Assembly: GCF_014692495.1 (NCBI RefSeq)
Contig: NZ_JACOIJ010000006.1
Span: forward strand, 1 to 64,000
Length of the DNA: 64,000 nucleotides
Direction of reading: 5' to 3'
Source of the DNA: Sphingobacterium litopenaei
GTDB lineage: Bacteria; Bacteroidota; Bacteroidia; Sphingobacteriales; Sphingobacteriaceae
The notes below the pieces were generated by a model that had not been told where the DNA came from, made no database searches, and was given only the letters and a program-made list of their open reading frames with translations. Below, piece by piece: positions 50,313 through 58,237 of the stretch (its first letter is position 1; the number at the start of each line of letters is the position of its first letter). Made by a program: the position numbers and the translations under genes.

Positions 50313-53288
50313 ATGAAAATTAGAAATCTATCCAAACTAGCCTTAGCCGTAGCTATTAGTAGCTCGGTAGTATTAGAAGGCTGTAAGAAGTATGATGACG
50401 ACATCACACGACTTGAGCAAAGCATTGAGCAGAATACATCTGATATTGCAGCTCTGAAAACTCAATTACAATCATTAGCAGCAAACATGGTAGTTCAATC
50501 CGTTACTTCTGTAACAGGTGGATTTGATATCGTGTTTAAAAAACCTGATGGATCAACTGTAAACTATTCTATTAGAAATGGTGCTACAGGTGCTACAGGT
50601 GCTACAGGTGCACAAGGTCCTGCTGGTGCAGCTGGATCACCAGGTACACAATGGAGAATTAACCCTACAACAAATTTCTGGGAAAGTTCTACAAACGGAA
50701 CAACTTGGACGGCATCTAATGTAAAAGCAACAGGTGCTAATGGTGCCGATGGAAAAAATGGTGCAACTCCAGAGATCAAACCTGAAGGTGGCAAACAATA
50801 TTGGTTCATCAATGGAGTTAATACGGGTGTATTAGCATACCCAGGCGAAATTACTGTAGTAAATGTTGAAGGAGGATATAATGTTGTATTTACCGACTCA
50901 AAAGGTGCACCTAGTGACACTATATTCATAGGTAAAGAGAAAAACGCTATTACAAGTATCGCGCTATTACCAAACTTTATTGAAAATAATACCCCTGTAT
51001 TAACTTTCCCTAGAATTGTTGCAAGTAGTTCAACTCATGGAACTACATTAATGCAAGGTGCTGGTTTGATTACATACAAATTAAATCCATTTGGTGTTAA
51101 CCCTAACTTCTATGATATTGAAGGTTTAGTTTCTCAAACAGCAACAAATGCTCCAGTATTTAGAAGTAGCGGAGATAATTTAGCACAATTTTCTATTAAT
51201 ACAATTAATAAAACTTTCAGTGAAGTAACTATTGCTGCAACTCCACAAGCTAACAATTTATTCCCAGCGAATTCTTCTGCGAACAAATTACATTTAGCCT
51301 TAAGAGTATTAAACAAAAAAGCAAATCAAGCAGATGGTAGCACAGGAGAAAAACAAAGTAGAGTTGTATCTGAGTACAATTTAGCTAAAGAAGAAATCGT
51401 TTACATTAATGAAGTAACTATTGAGCGTCATGAGAAAACTACTGACGGAAAAATTATAGTTCCTCAAACTAATTTCCAAGCTATTGGTGCGTCACCAAAT
51501 TATTTCACAAATGCAAATGCTAGCATTAATACAATTATTGGTGATCAAGGTGCATCTAATGGCATTTTTACTGGTGTTTCAACAGGTACCCTTAACGCTA
51601 AAACAAAAGCAAACTTCACTTTGAACATTTACGAAAATGCTGAACGTGAACTACCTGCTGCTCAACGTCCTAATTTGTCCTCATACTCTTATAAAGGTGC
51701 TATTGACTTAAATAAAGAATTGAAAGGATTTTTCGTAAGAAACTTTACAACTCCACAACTTATCTCAATGGATGATAATGGACTTAGTGGATACGTATTA
51801 AAATTCACGAAAGTTTCTCCATATGGCACAGGAGGTAATGATTACGCTGACGATATTAAATTGGATAATGGAAAAATTTCTGTAGCGGAAAGAACACCAG
51901 GATTCTACAACACAGCTGCAGCAGTTGGTAATAGAACACCAGTTGTAAAAGTTGACATGTATGCGCCAAATGGAACCACATTATTAGCAACTCGTTTTGT
52001 AAAAATCGAACTTGTTAATACTCCAGTGACTCCTGTATCTATTAATGGAACAGCTTCATTCAATATGACTGCTGTAGGTACAACTACTCCATTAAATGTA
52101 AGCTTCCAAGAGCCAAGTACATTTGATGCAGCATACAATAGATTAGGAATGAATCAAACTACATTCAACACTAATTATCCTACTTCTTCTTATAGCACTT
52201 CATCAATAACAAAAGATGGCGCTGCATATTCGGGTGTAGGAGCTGCAGCAATAACTGTAACACCAATAGCAGCTGCTATTCCTAACTCAAACAACTTCGA
52301 AATTACATTAGGCAACCAAGTGTTACCAGGTACATATGTTATCACAGGTAAATACACATCTTCTAACCCTGCTAATCCAGAAGTAAATGTTAAAATTACA
52401 TTAACTGTAACTGCGAACAACATCCAATCATTAACTAAACAAGTTACATTCTGGGATAATACACAATCATTCGGTATTATTAACGGAATTAACATTGGAG
52501 GTAATAATTGGCAACTAGATGCTGACTTGTGGAATTACTGGACAAAAACTCCTGCAACTCCTGTAGCTGGTGCTGCTAATACTACATTCGAATTTAGCAT
52601 CTCAGGAATCTCAGGAATTACAGTTGTAAATGGCAACTCAAATAATGCACAAATCCAATTAGATGAAACCATTCAAGCTGCTAGAAACAAAATCAATGGT
52701 GACGAAGTTAATGTAACTATCACAACTAAATTGAACGGTGCTACATACAAAACAACTACGTTCCCTGTTAAATTTAAAAATCCAGTACAACCATTGGTTA
52801 TCAAAGAAAGAACTGCTGCAAACTGGGGTAAAGTACAATTAATCGATAAAGAAGTAACATCTGATAATACATCTAAATTAGATTTACGCAGAGCTGTACA
52901 AGTTCTTGACTTTAACGGAGGTAAAATCTTTGACTTTGTTAGCCCTAATTTTGTAACAACAAACTCATTGTTAACTCAATACAGTGTAGGATATGTAGGT
53001 GGAACTGAAACAGCAGCAACATTAACAAACGTAACAGTTGAAGGTGTTTATGCAGGGTTAATCTCTAACCATAACGGTTTAACTCCATTAACATTAGTTA
53101 ACGCTTCTGCTTCATACGCTAACAACCAAGCTGTATGGACTAATAATGGTGCGAACATCCAACAAACTATCACAATTGTTTATAAAGTGACTGTCACTAA
53201 TAAATTCAATGATGGTATTTCTGATGCTAAAGCATCTGAATGTGTTGGATATATTTATGTACCTGTTGTTAAAAACAGTGGCATTTAA
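50313..53288 (+). CDS. Large surface lipoprotein with coiled coil and collagen-like repeats
   Basis: The 991-residue lipoprotein has signal MKIRNLSKLALAVAISSSVVLEGC. Residues 26-60 form a coiled coil (YDDDITRLEQSIEQNTSDIAAL), a DUF4988-like layout. Residues about 88-112 are Gly-X-Y triplets (GATGATGATGAQGPAGAAGSPG), continued as GANGADGKNGATPEIKP, and each block is followed by a W-rich element (WRINPTTNFWESS, YWFINGVNTG). The remaining 750 residues are Thr/Asn-rich beta-sandwich repeats. It is probably a trimeric or fibrous surface adhesin. No sorting signal beyond the lipobox is seen. A strong terminator follows. Confidence 0.82.
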   Translation: MKIRNLSKLALAVAISSSVVLEGCKKYDDDITRLEQSIEQNTSDIAALKTQLQSLAANMVVQSVTSVTGGFDIVFKKPDGSTVNYSIRNGATGATGATGAQGPAGAAGSPGTQWRINPTTNFWESSTNGTTWTASNVKATGANGADGKNGATPEIKPEGGKQYWFINGVNTGVLAYPGEITVVNVEGGYNVVFTDSKGAPSDTIFIGKEKNAITSIALLPNFIENNTPVLTFPRIVASSSTHGTTLMQGAGLITYKLNPFGVNPNFYDIEGLVSQTATNAPVFRSSGDNLAQFSINTINKTFSEVTIAATPQANNLFPANSSANKLHLALRVLNKKANQADGSTGEKQSRVVSEYNLAKEEIVYINEVTIERHEKTTDGKIIVPQTNFQAIGASPNYFTNANASINTIIGDQGASNGIFTGVSTGTLNAKTKANFTLNIYENAERELPAAQRPNLSSYSYKGAIDLNKELKGFFVRNFTTPQLISMDDNGLSGYVLKFTKVSPYGTGGNDYADDIKLDNGKISVAERTPGFYNTAAAVGNRTPVVKVDMYAPNGTTLLATRFVKIELVNTPVTPVSINGTASFNMTAVGTTTPLNVSFQEPSTFDAAYNRLGMNQTTFNTNYPTSSYSTSSITKDGAAYSGVGAAAITVTPIAAAIPNSNNFEITLGNQVLPGTYVITGKYTSSNPANPEVNVKITLTVTANNIQSLTKQVTFWDNTQSFGIINGINIGGNNWQLDADLWNYWTKTPATPVAGAANTTFEFSISGISGITVVNGNSNNAQIQLDETIQAARNKINGDEVNVTITTKLNGATYKTTTFPVKFKNPVQPLVIKERTAANWGKVQLIDKEVTSDNTSKLDLRRAVQVLDFNGGKIFDFVSPNFVTTNSLLTQYSVGYVGGTETAATLTNVTVEGVYAGLISNHNGLTPLTLVNASASYANNQAVWTNNGANIQQTITIVYKVTVTNKFNDGISDAKASECVGYIYVPVVKNSGI
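50580..50606 (+). repeat. Tandem 9-bp repeat (GGTGCTACA x3) in collagen-like segment
   Basis: Three perfect copies of GGTGCTACA followed by a variant (GGTGCACAA) encode Gly-Ala-Thr triplets. The unit length keeps the frame, so slipped-strand changes would alter the length of the collagen-like stalk without breaking the gene. Confidence 0.75.
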
Positions 53289-53308
53289 TATTCAATATTA
53301 AATAAAAT

Positions 53309-53336
53309 AAAAGGGTGGCATTAGCCACCCTTTTTT
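53309..53336 (+). terminator. Terminator of collagen-like lipoprotein gene
   Basis: The stem AAAAGGGTGGC / GCCACCCTTTT with a 4-base loop (ATTA) and T-run lies 20 bases after the stop codon. Confidence 0.85.
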
Positions 53337-53432
53337 ATTGAACTACATTTTATAAGAAGAGGATTAATGCGTAAATTGTACTAGATTTACAAACCAATCA
53401 TCATCTACTCATAATCCAACTTAACATATTCT

Positions 53433-54557
53433 ATGAAGTTGTTCCAATCATATTATTCTACTATTATTATAATAGCATTATTTATCGGCTGTAAACCTAA
53501 TTCATCTTCTCCCGATAAAGAAAAACCTTTTCGTACGGTATTGGTTTATATTGCTGCTAATAACAACCTATCACTTGACGCAAACAACAATATAGATCAG
53601 ATCAAAGAGAACATTGGCGAAGTAAATGGTAATTTGTTAGTCTATGCAAAACTACCAGGTTCTAATGCTGCCCTGTATGAGATATCTAAAAAAGAAGGTA
53701 AAAGAAAAATTAAGGATTATTCAAATCACAATTCATCTGATCCAACCATTTTACGTCAAGTAATCACGGAAGTAAAAGAAAATTATGAGGCTAAATCTTA
53801 TGGATTAATTTTATGGTCACATGGTACAGGATGGATTCCCGCTAATGTCGGGCCAATAAAATTAAAATCATTTGGCAATGACGGTGGCGACGAAATGGAT
53901 ATTAAAGAATTAAGCAGTGCCTTACCCACAAATCATTTTGATTTTATCCTATTTGATGCCTGTTCCATGGCAAGTCTAGAAGTACTCTATGAAATAAAAG
54001 ATAAAGCAAAATACTTTATTGCTTCTCCCGGTGAAGTTATATCCAATGGAATGCCTTATAACAAAATTGTAAATAACTTATTTGAAGAAGGGACACAAGC
54101 TTATTCAAACATTGCTCAGAAGTACTATGAACATTATAATGCGCTATCAGGGAATTTTCAATCCGCTACTGTTTCTGTTGTAGACGCTTCGAAATTAGAA
54201 GCCATTGCCAATATCACAAAACAAGTTTTGACTGCTCAAAACCCTATTCATGAAGATTTTAATCGGGACGAAATACAACGAATGGATTTTGATCGTTTCA
54301 GTAATCCGCTTATAGCGTTTGATTTTTTAGATTTTATTGAAACCAATTATAACAATCAAAATGTTGCATCTTTAAAATCAGCAATAAATCAAGCGGTTAT
54401 TTATAAAGCTAATACCGCTAAATTTAATGGATATATAATCAATAAATATTGTGGGCTCACTTGCTATATTCCGAATATAGAAAATGAAGAAAGAGTACAT
54501 GATTATTACCGATCGTTAAAATGGTATTTAGCTAGTGGTTTCAATAAATTATTATAA
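53433..54557 (+). CDS. Clostripain (C11) family cysteine peptidase lipoprotein
   Basis: The 374-residue lipoprotein has signal MKLFQSYYSTIIIIALFIGC. It carries the caspase-fold C11 motifs: catalytic His in LILWSHGTGW and catalytic Cys in FILFDACSMASLEVLYE, with the preceding VLVYIAANNNLSLDANNNIDQIKE strand typical of the family. C11 enzymes cut after Arg or Lys, often after self-processing. It follows the collagen-like lipoprotein gene but has a terminator in front, so a separate promoter is likely. Surface or periplasmic action is inferred. Confidence 0.88.
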   Translation: MKLFQSYYSTIIIIALFIGCKPNSSSPDKEKPFRTVLVYIAANNNLSLDANNNIDQIKENIGEVNGNLLVYAKLPGSNAALYEISKKEGKRKIKDYSNHNSSDPTILRQVITEVKENYEAKSYGLILWSHGTGWIPANVGPIKLKSFGNDGGDEMDIKELSSALPTNHFDFILFDACSMASLEVLYEIKDKAKYFIASPGEVISNGMPYNKIVNNLFEEGTQAYSNIAQKYYEHYNALSGNFQSATVSVVDASKLEAIANITKQVLTAQNPIHEDFNRDEIQRMDFDRFSNPLIAFDFLDFIETNYNNQNVASLKSAINQAVIYKANTAKFNGYIINKYCGLTCYIPNIENEERVHDYYRSLKWYLASGFNKLL

Positions 54558-54611
54558 CTCATAATAAAAATTACACACAATTAGGTATTTAAAATAATCG
54601 GGGTTAGGTGG

Positions 54612-54619
54612 TATATTTG
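54612..54619 (+). promoter_or_regulatory. -7 promoter box of orphan small gene
   Basis: TATATTTG matches TAnnTTTG and lies 38 bases ahead of the ATG at 54658. Confidence 0.55.
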
Positions 54620-54657
54620 TATATAGTAATATAGATAGCCAATCTATTATCATACTT

Positions 54658-54828
54658 ATGAAAAAACTTAACACAACACATCCTATTCAAGATCTTCTTG
54701 ATAAAATAAATCTTGTAAAGAATAGTATTAAAGAAAATACTAGTGGTTTTTCTGTACGTTCGATGCAGGATTCGTTAATTTTTGACACCAAAGAGAATAT
54801 TCAAATACGCATTCGATTATATAAATAA
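54658..54828 (+). CDS. Orphan small protein, 56 residues
   Basis: The frame encodes MKKLNTTHPIQDLLDKINLV, a charged middle (KNSIKENTSG) and FSVRSMQDSLIFDTKENIQIRIRLYK. No signal peptide or membrane segment; two short helices and a beta-strand end are likely. A good -7 box lies upstream and a strong terminator 19 bases after the stop, so it is an independent transcription unit. Family unknown. It is below the usual size cutoff for annotation. Confidence 0.55.
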   Translation: MKKLNTTHPIQDLLDKINLVKNSIKENTSGFSVRSMQDSLIFDTKENIQIRIRLYK

Positions 54829-54846
54829 AATACATCTACCTAAATA

Positions 54847-54880
54847 CAAAAAGGATATTGAAGCTCAATATCCTTTTGTT
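54847..54880 (+). terminator. Terminator of orphan small gene
   Basis: The stem CAAAAAGGATATTG / CAATATCCTTTTG with a 5-base loop is followed by a T-run of seven. Confidence 0.8.
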
Positions 54881-55052
54881 TTTTTATATACACTAGCAAA
54901 TATTGAGGATCTATAAACCTCGAGTCACAAACTTTCTAAATACTCGAAAGAATCTTTTATTACTGCATTCCATACACAAAGCATTTGAATAGATCGAAAT
55001 CAACAAATCATCTTTTATCCTTCAATTCTGACATTAGGTTGAGGATTGCTTC
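54881..55052. other. Intergenic stretch with no recognised feature
   Basis: The 172 bases between the terminator and the bacilliredoxin promoter are A/T-rich with short stop-filled frames. I see no RNA gene, repeat or operator-like palindrome. Confidence 0.5.
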
Positions 55053-55083
55053 TTGCATAAACTTTTAATTCCAAGTATATTTG
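55053..55083 (+). promoter_or_regulatory. Promoter of bacilliredoxin gene
   Basis: TTGC at 55053-55056 and TATATTTG (55076-55083) are spaced 19 bases apart, matching the Bacteroidota promoter pattern. The ATG is 68 bases downstream. Confidence 0.65.
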
Positions 55084-55150
55084 TACATATCAAAAATCTA
55101 AGAAGATTGGTGATATAATTATTGTTGTTAACTATTTAATTTCAAAAATA

Positions 55151-55561
55151 ATGTATCCAGAATATTTAGTAGCTCCTATGCGTCAAGAGTTAGTTGATGC
55201 AGGCTTCCAAGAATTAAAAACAGTAAATGAAGTTGATGCAGCTATTCCTTCGGAAGGAACTGTATTTGTAGTAGTAAACTCCGTATGTGGATGTGCAGCT
55301 GCGAATGCTCGTCCTGCAGCTCGTTTCGCTGTTGAAAATGGTAAAAAACCAAGCAAATTGGTCACTGTTTTTGCAGGTATGGAAAAAGATGCTGTAGATA
55401 AAGCACGTCAATATATGTTGCCTTACCCTCCATCTTCACCAGCTATGGCATTATTTAAAGATGGAAAATTAGTTCATATGATCGAAAGACACATGATCGA
55501 AGGTCGTCCAGCTCAAATGATTGCAGATAATTTGATTGCAGCTTTTGATGAATATTGTTAA
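55151..55561 (+). CDS. Bacilliredoxin (BrxA/BrxB, YphP/YqiW family)
   Basis: The 136-residue thioredoxin-like protein has the CGC redox motif at residues 46-48 (VVNSVCGCAAANARPAA), and the start MYPEYLVAPMRQELVDAGFQEL and end MIERHMIEGRPAQMIADNLI are typical of the family. In Bacillus these proteins remove bacillithiol from proteins; whether this organism makes bacillithiol cannot be told from the window. It is monocistronic with a strong promoter and terminator. Confidence 0.93.
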   Translation: MYPEYLVAPMRQELVDAGFQELKTVNEVDAAIPSEGTVFVVVNSVCGCAAANARPAARFAVENGKKPSKLVTVFAGMEKDAVDKARQYMLPYPPSSPAMALFKDGKLVHMIERHMIEGRPAQMIADNLIAAFDEYC

Positions 55562-55578
55562 TTTTTTAGTGTTCTAAA

Positions 55579-55622
55579 AAAGCAAGAAATCCTTTCTAAA
55601 ATAGAAAGGATTTCTTGCTTTT
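55579..55622. terminator. Strong bidirectional terminator
   Basis: A nearly perfect 20-bp stem (AAAGCAAGAAATCCTTTCTA / TAGAAAGGATTTCTTGCTTT) with a tiny loop lies between convergent genes and has A- and T-tracts for both strands. Confidence 0.9.
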
Positions 55623-55857
55623 AATACCTATATCCTGGCACATAATAGACATCGTGTTTATGATGTTTTGGCTTTTTGCTCTTCTTATTATTTTTCTTCT
55701 TTTGTCCTGGAGCATGTCTTTTAGCAGACTTGTCACCATAAATCTTTTTGGCCTGACCAGGGGGCAAATGACCATGCGCATGTCGCCCATTTGTATAACA
55801 CGATGTTACGGATAATGCAATTATTGCTACTAAAGCATATGTAATAAATCTCTTCAT
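55621..55857 (-). CDS. Basic small lipoprotein, Lys/His-rich
   Basis: A 78-residue lipoprotein (MKRFITYALVAIIALSVTSC, lipobox SVTSC). The mature part is very basic, with two similar PGQ units (HGHLPPGQAKKIYGDKSAKR and HAPGQKKKNNKKSKKPKH) and an aromatic end (VYYVPGYRY). Similar small proteins are sometimes mislabelled as quinol oxidase subunit 4. Function is unknown; binding to an acidic polymer or metal is possible. Confidence 0.65.
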   Translation of the reverse strand: MKRFITYALVAIIALSVTSCYTNGRHAHGHLPPGQAKKIYGDKSAKRHAPGQKKKNNKKSKKPKHHKHDVYYVPGYRY

Positions 55858-55943
55858 ATATTCCCTTTCTTTGGTGCTTACTTACAATAAACAGACCAAA
55901 TTTTAGTAAAGGGGTTTAATTTTGGCGTAGAGATAGGTATAAA

Positions 55944-56777
55944 TTAGTTCTTTTGATACACGCGAATATAGTCGATTAAATACTGAGCAGGCAATAAGGA
56001 TTCATCAATAGTTCCGCCATTATCTCCTCCTAATGCAAAATTAACTAAGATATAATGCGGCTGCTTGAAAGGATTGAATCCCGTACCATCTTTATTCACC
56101 AATTTTTCCATAGCAACTTTATTCATTAAGACATCATCTACATACAGAGCAATTTCTTTTTCATCCCAATCCATTCTCCATACATGAAATTCATCCGCCC
56201 ATTTTTTTCCACCTAAAGATTCTACAGATTTAATACCGTTGTGCCACTCTGCAGACCATCTTTTGGTAGTTCCATTTGCGATATTTGCCAATATATTTCC
56301 GCGATAATATTCCATAATATCAATTTCACCATTAGATGGCCATTCCTTATCCACCCCCAATGTCCAAAATGCAGGCCATAATCCAGAGCCCACTGCTATT
56401 TTTGCACGCATCTCGAATCTTCCGTACAGCCATTGTTTCTTCCCTGAAGTATTTAAAGAAGAAGAAGTATATTTAATCATTTTTTTTGCTTTGCTCCAAG
56501 AGGCACTTCCTTCTTCATAAGTCGGATTAGGCTTTTCTTCTTTACGAACTTCAATAATCAAATAACCATCTTTGCAATAAGCATTATCTTTTTGATACCA
56601 TTGATCTTCATGATTACGCACGAAACCTCTTTCATAATTCCATGTGGATTCATCTACCTTTCCATCTTTGTTAAATTCTTCGGACCAAACTAATTTATAA
56701 GAATCTTTAGATTGTTGTTGTGCCTGCGAAGTATGGAAACCAAATAGCAAAGCAATAAAATAATAATAAATACGCAT
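55944..56777 (-). CDS. Secreted GH16 family glycoside hydrolase
   Basis: The 277-residue protein has a signal peptide (MRIYYYFIALLFGFHTSQA). The fold is a lectin-like jelly roll with the catalytic motif ExDxME: NGEIDIMEYYRG near residue 148, with nucleophile and acid/base Glu intact. The W-rich strands (SGLWPAFWTLG, WSAEWHNG, FHVWRMDWDE) fit laminarinase- or licheninase-type members that cut beta-1,3 or mixed-linkage glucans. It is not part of the second Sus locus (a terminator and other genes intervene). Confidence 0.92.
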   Translation of the reverse strand: MRIYYYFIALLFGFHTSQAQQQSKDSYKLVWSEEFNKDGKVDESTWNYERGFVRNHEDQWYQKDNAYCKDGYLIIEVRKEEKPNPTYEEGSASWSKAKKMIKYTSSSLNTSGKKQWLYGRFEMRAKIAVGSGLWPAFWTLGVDKEWPSNGEIDIMEYYRGNILANIANGTTKRWSAEWHNGIKSVESLGGKKWADEFHVWRMDWDEKEIALYVDDVLMNKVAMEKLVNKDGTGFNPFKQPHYILVNFALGGDNGGTIDESLLPAQYLIDYIRVYQKN

Positions 56778-56917
56778 AATATAACTGTTAGTAAAGGTTT
56801 AAGTTAGTAGGAGTACGTAAGCTTACTACGAAGTAACCATCCCCCTATTTCATGTTTAAAATAGGACAATTTCTTAAAATTGTTATCATATAAATTGTAA
56901 TAATCCTATTAGAAAAG

Positions 56918-56953
56918 AATAAAGTTCTTCTATATAAAAAGAAGAACTTTATT
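56918..56953 (-). terminator. Hairpin terminator after DUF4345 gene
   Basis: The stem AATAAAGTTCTTC / GAAGAACTTTATT with a 10-base loop lies 48 bases beyond the stop of the 57001 gene on the minus strand. Confidence 0.6.
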
Positions 56954-57000
56954 TTAAATCACAATCCGATAAAATCCAACATTAAGTAATCAAGAATACT

Positions 57001-57435
57001 TTATTGATGAGCTAAGTTATTTGACTTTTTCGGCTCTTTTTGCGTTATAACAGCCGACAACAATAGACTTAACATTCCTAAAAACAATTCTATCATTAGC
57101 CATTGTTTTCCAAAATCTCCTAAAGGTCCTTCTACCATCCATGTGACTATTCTTGATAAAGCATATAAAGACCAAAACAATCCCAACAATTGCAAACTTG
57201 TTTTAAGATTATTTTTCCAAAACCAAGCCAAAACACCAACTAAAAATAGCCCCACTCCTCCATACACACCTCGTATCGAGCTCATTGAATCGGTGTTAGA
57301 TAATTTTTCTCCCACCAAAAGCATTACCTGATAAGGATTAACCCAAGCCATTAAAGCTACATAAGCCAAACTTAATAAGGACAAAGCAACTGTTACATGT
57401 CCTAAATAATTTAATATTTTACTTTCCTTCTTCAT
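57001..57435 (-). CDS. DUF4345 family membrane protein
   Basis: About 144 residues from the ATG at 57435 (MKKESKILNYLGHVTVALSLL). The longer frame from 57516 adds a sequence with no similarity. Four hydrophobic segments are present, with MSSIRGVYGGVGLFLVGVLAWFW as the family's core motif. Function is unknown; inner membrane. It follows a broken Crp/Fnr gene, a pairing common in this phylum where the regulator may control the membrane protein. Confidence 0.75.
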   Translation of the reverse strand: MKKESKILNYLGHVTVALSLLSLAYVALMAWVNPYQVMLLVGEKLSNTDSMSSIRGVYGGVGLFLVGVLAWFWKNNLKTSLQLLGLFWSLYALSRIVTWMVEGPLGDFGKQWLMIELFLGMLSLLLSAVITQKEPKKSNNLAHQ

Positions 57436-57521
57436 ACTAGCAAAAATAGAATGGCTTTTCCTCAGAAATCTTGGTGAATACCAAGATTTGAAAACATTGG
57501 CAAGGAAAGTAAGCAAAGATG

Positions 57522-58119
57522 TTAAATCAGAACTTTATTGATGAGTTTGCTAAAATTCGTCGGGTCAATACCAAGATAGTTTGCCAAATAGCGATGAGGT
57601 ATAATATGAAGCATGTGAGGGCTTCTTTGCATAAATAATTTGAATTTGTCCTCGGATTTCAGACTTTGAATTTCCACAAGTCTATGCAATAGACCTTTAA
57701 TGTTATGAGATAATGCAAGCTGTACAAACTTAGATACATTAGTATACTTTTCAGTAAAATGTACAAATTTAGCTACTGGAATGCGCAAAAATATGCTCTC
57801 GCTCAGCGTTTCAAAAAATAAGACGAAGCGGTCTGTGTCATCGCAGAATCAACCACGCCCGAGAATGAGAATGGATACGAGAAAATAATATTAGCTTCAC
57901 GCCCATCTGGAGAAACATGATAGATCTCTGTACACCTTCTAACACAAAATACAGGTACGATTCTACCTGTCCATGAAGTGTAATAATTGTTTTCATTGGG
58001 AATCTAACACAGCACCATTCCGAACTAAAATCATCCCACTCCTCATCAGCTATTGGGGATATTTTTTCAATATGCTGACGCAGTTGTTGAAGCTGTAATT
58101 CCGTAGGCATTGATTTCAT
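57522..58119 (-). pseudogene. Crp/Fnr family regulator gene with two frameshifts
   Basis: The N-terminal third starts at the ATG at 58119 (MKSMPTELQLQQLRQHI) and reads into EGVQR. The frame then shifts to IYHVSPDGREANIIFSYPFS, FSGVVDSAMTQTASSYF, and shifts again at a T6 run to FETLSESIFLRIPVAKFV, continuing through the HTH (IPHRYLANYLGIDPTNFSKLIN) to the end at 57522. Two single-base changes destroy the gene. The first is outside a homopolymer, so decay rather than sequencing error is favoured. Confidence 0.8.
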
Positions 58120-58183
58120 ATCTAAATTTAAGAAAATTCTACAATGCGTAACGCTGGTATAATGATAAAGATTGGAAAAAAAC

Positions 58184-58210
58184 AAGCCCTTAACCATTGG
58201 CTAAGGACTT
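58184..58210 (-). terminator. Terminator after the HExxH lipoprotein gene
   Basis: The stem AAGTCCTTA / TAAGGGCTT (minus strand, one mismatch) is followed by GTTTTTTT. It lies 27 bases past the stop at 58238. Confidence 0.6.
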
Positions 58211-58237
58211 AATGATATAATTATGATAACCTACAAA

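Noticed and set aside
50564..52495. Several minus-strand frames of 60-121 codons within the collagen-like lipoprotein gene
   Set aside because: They are Val/Pro/Ala-rich antisense shadows of Gly/Thr/Asn-rich codons.
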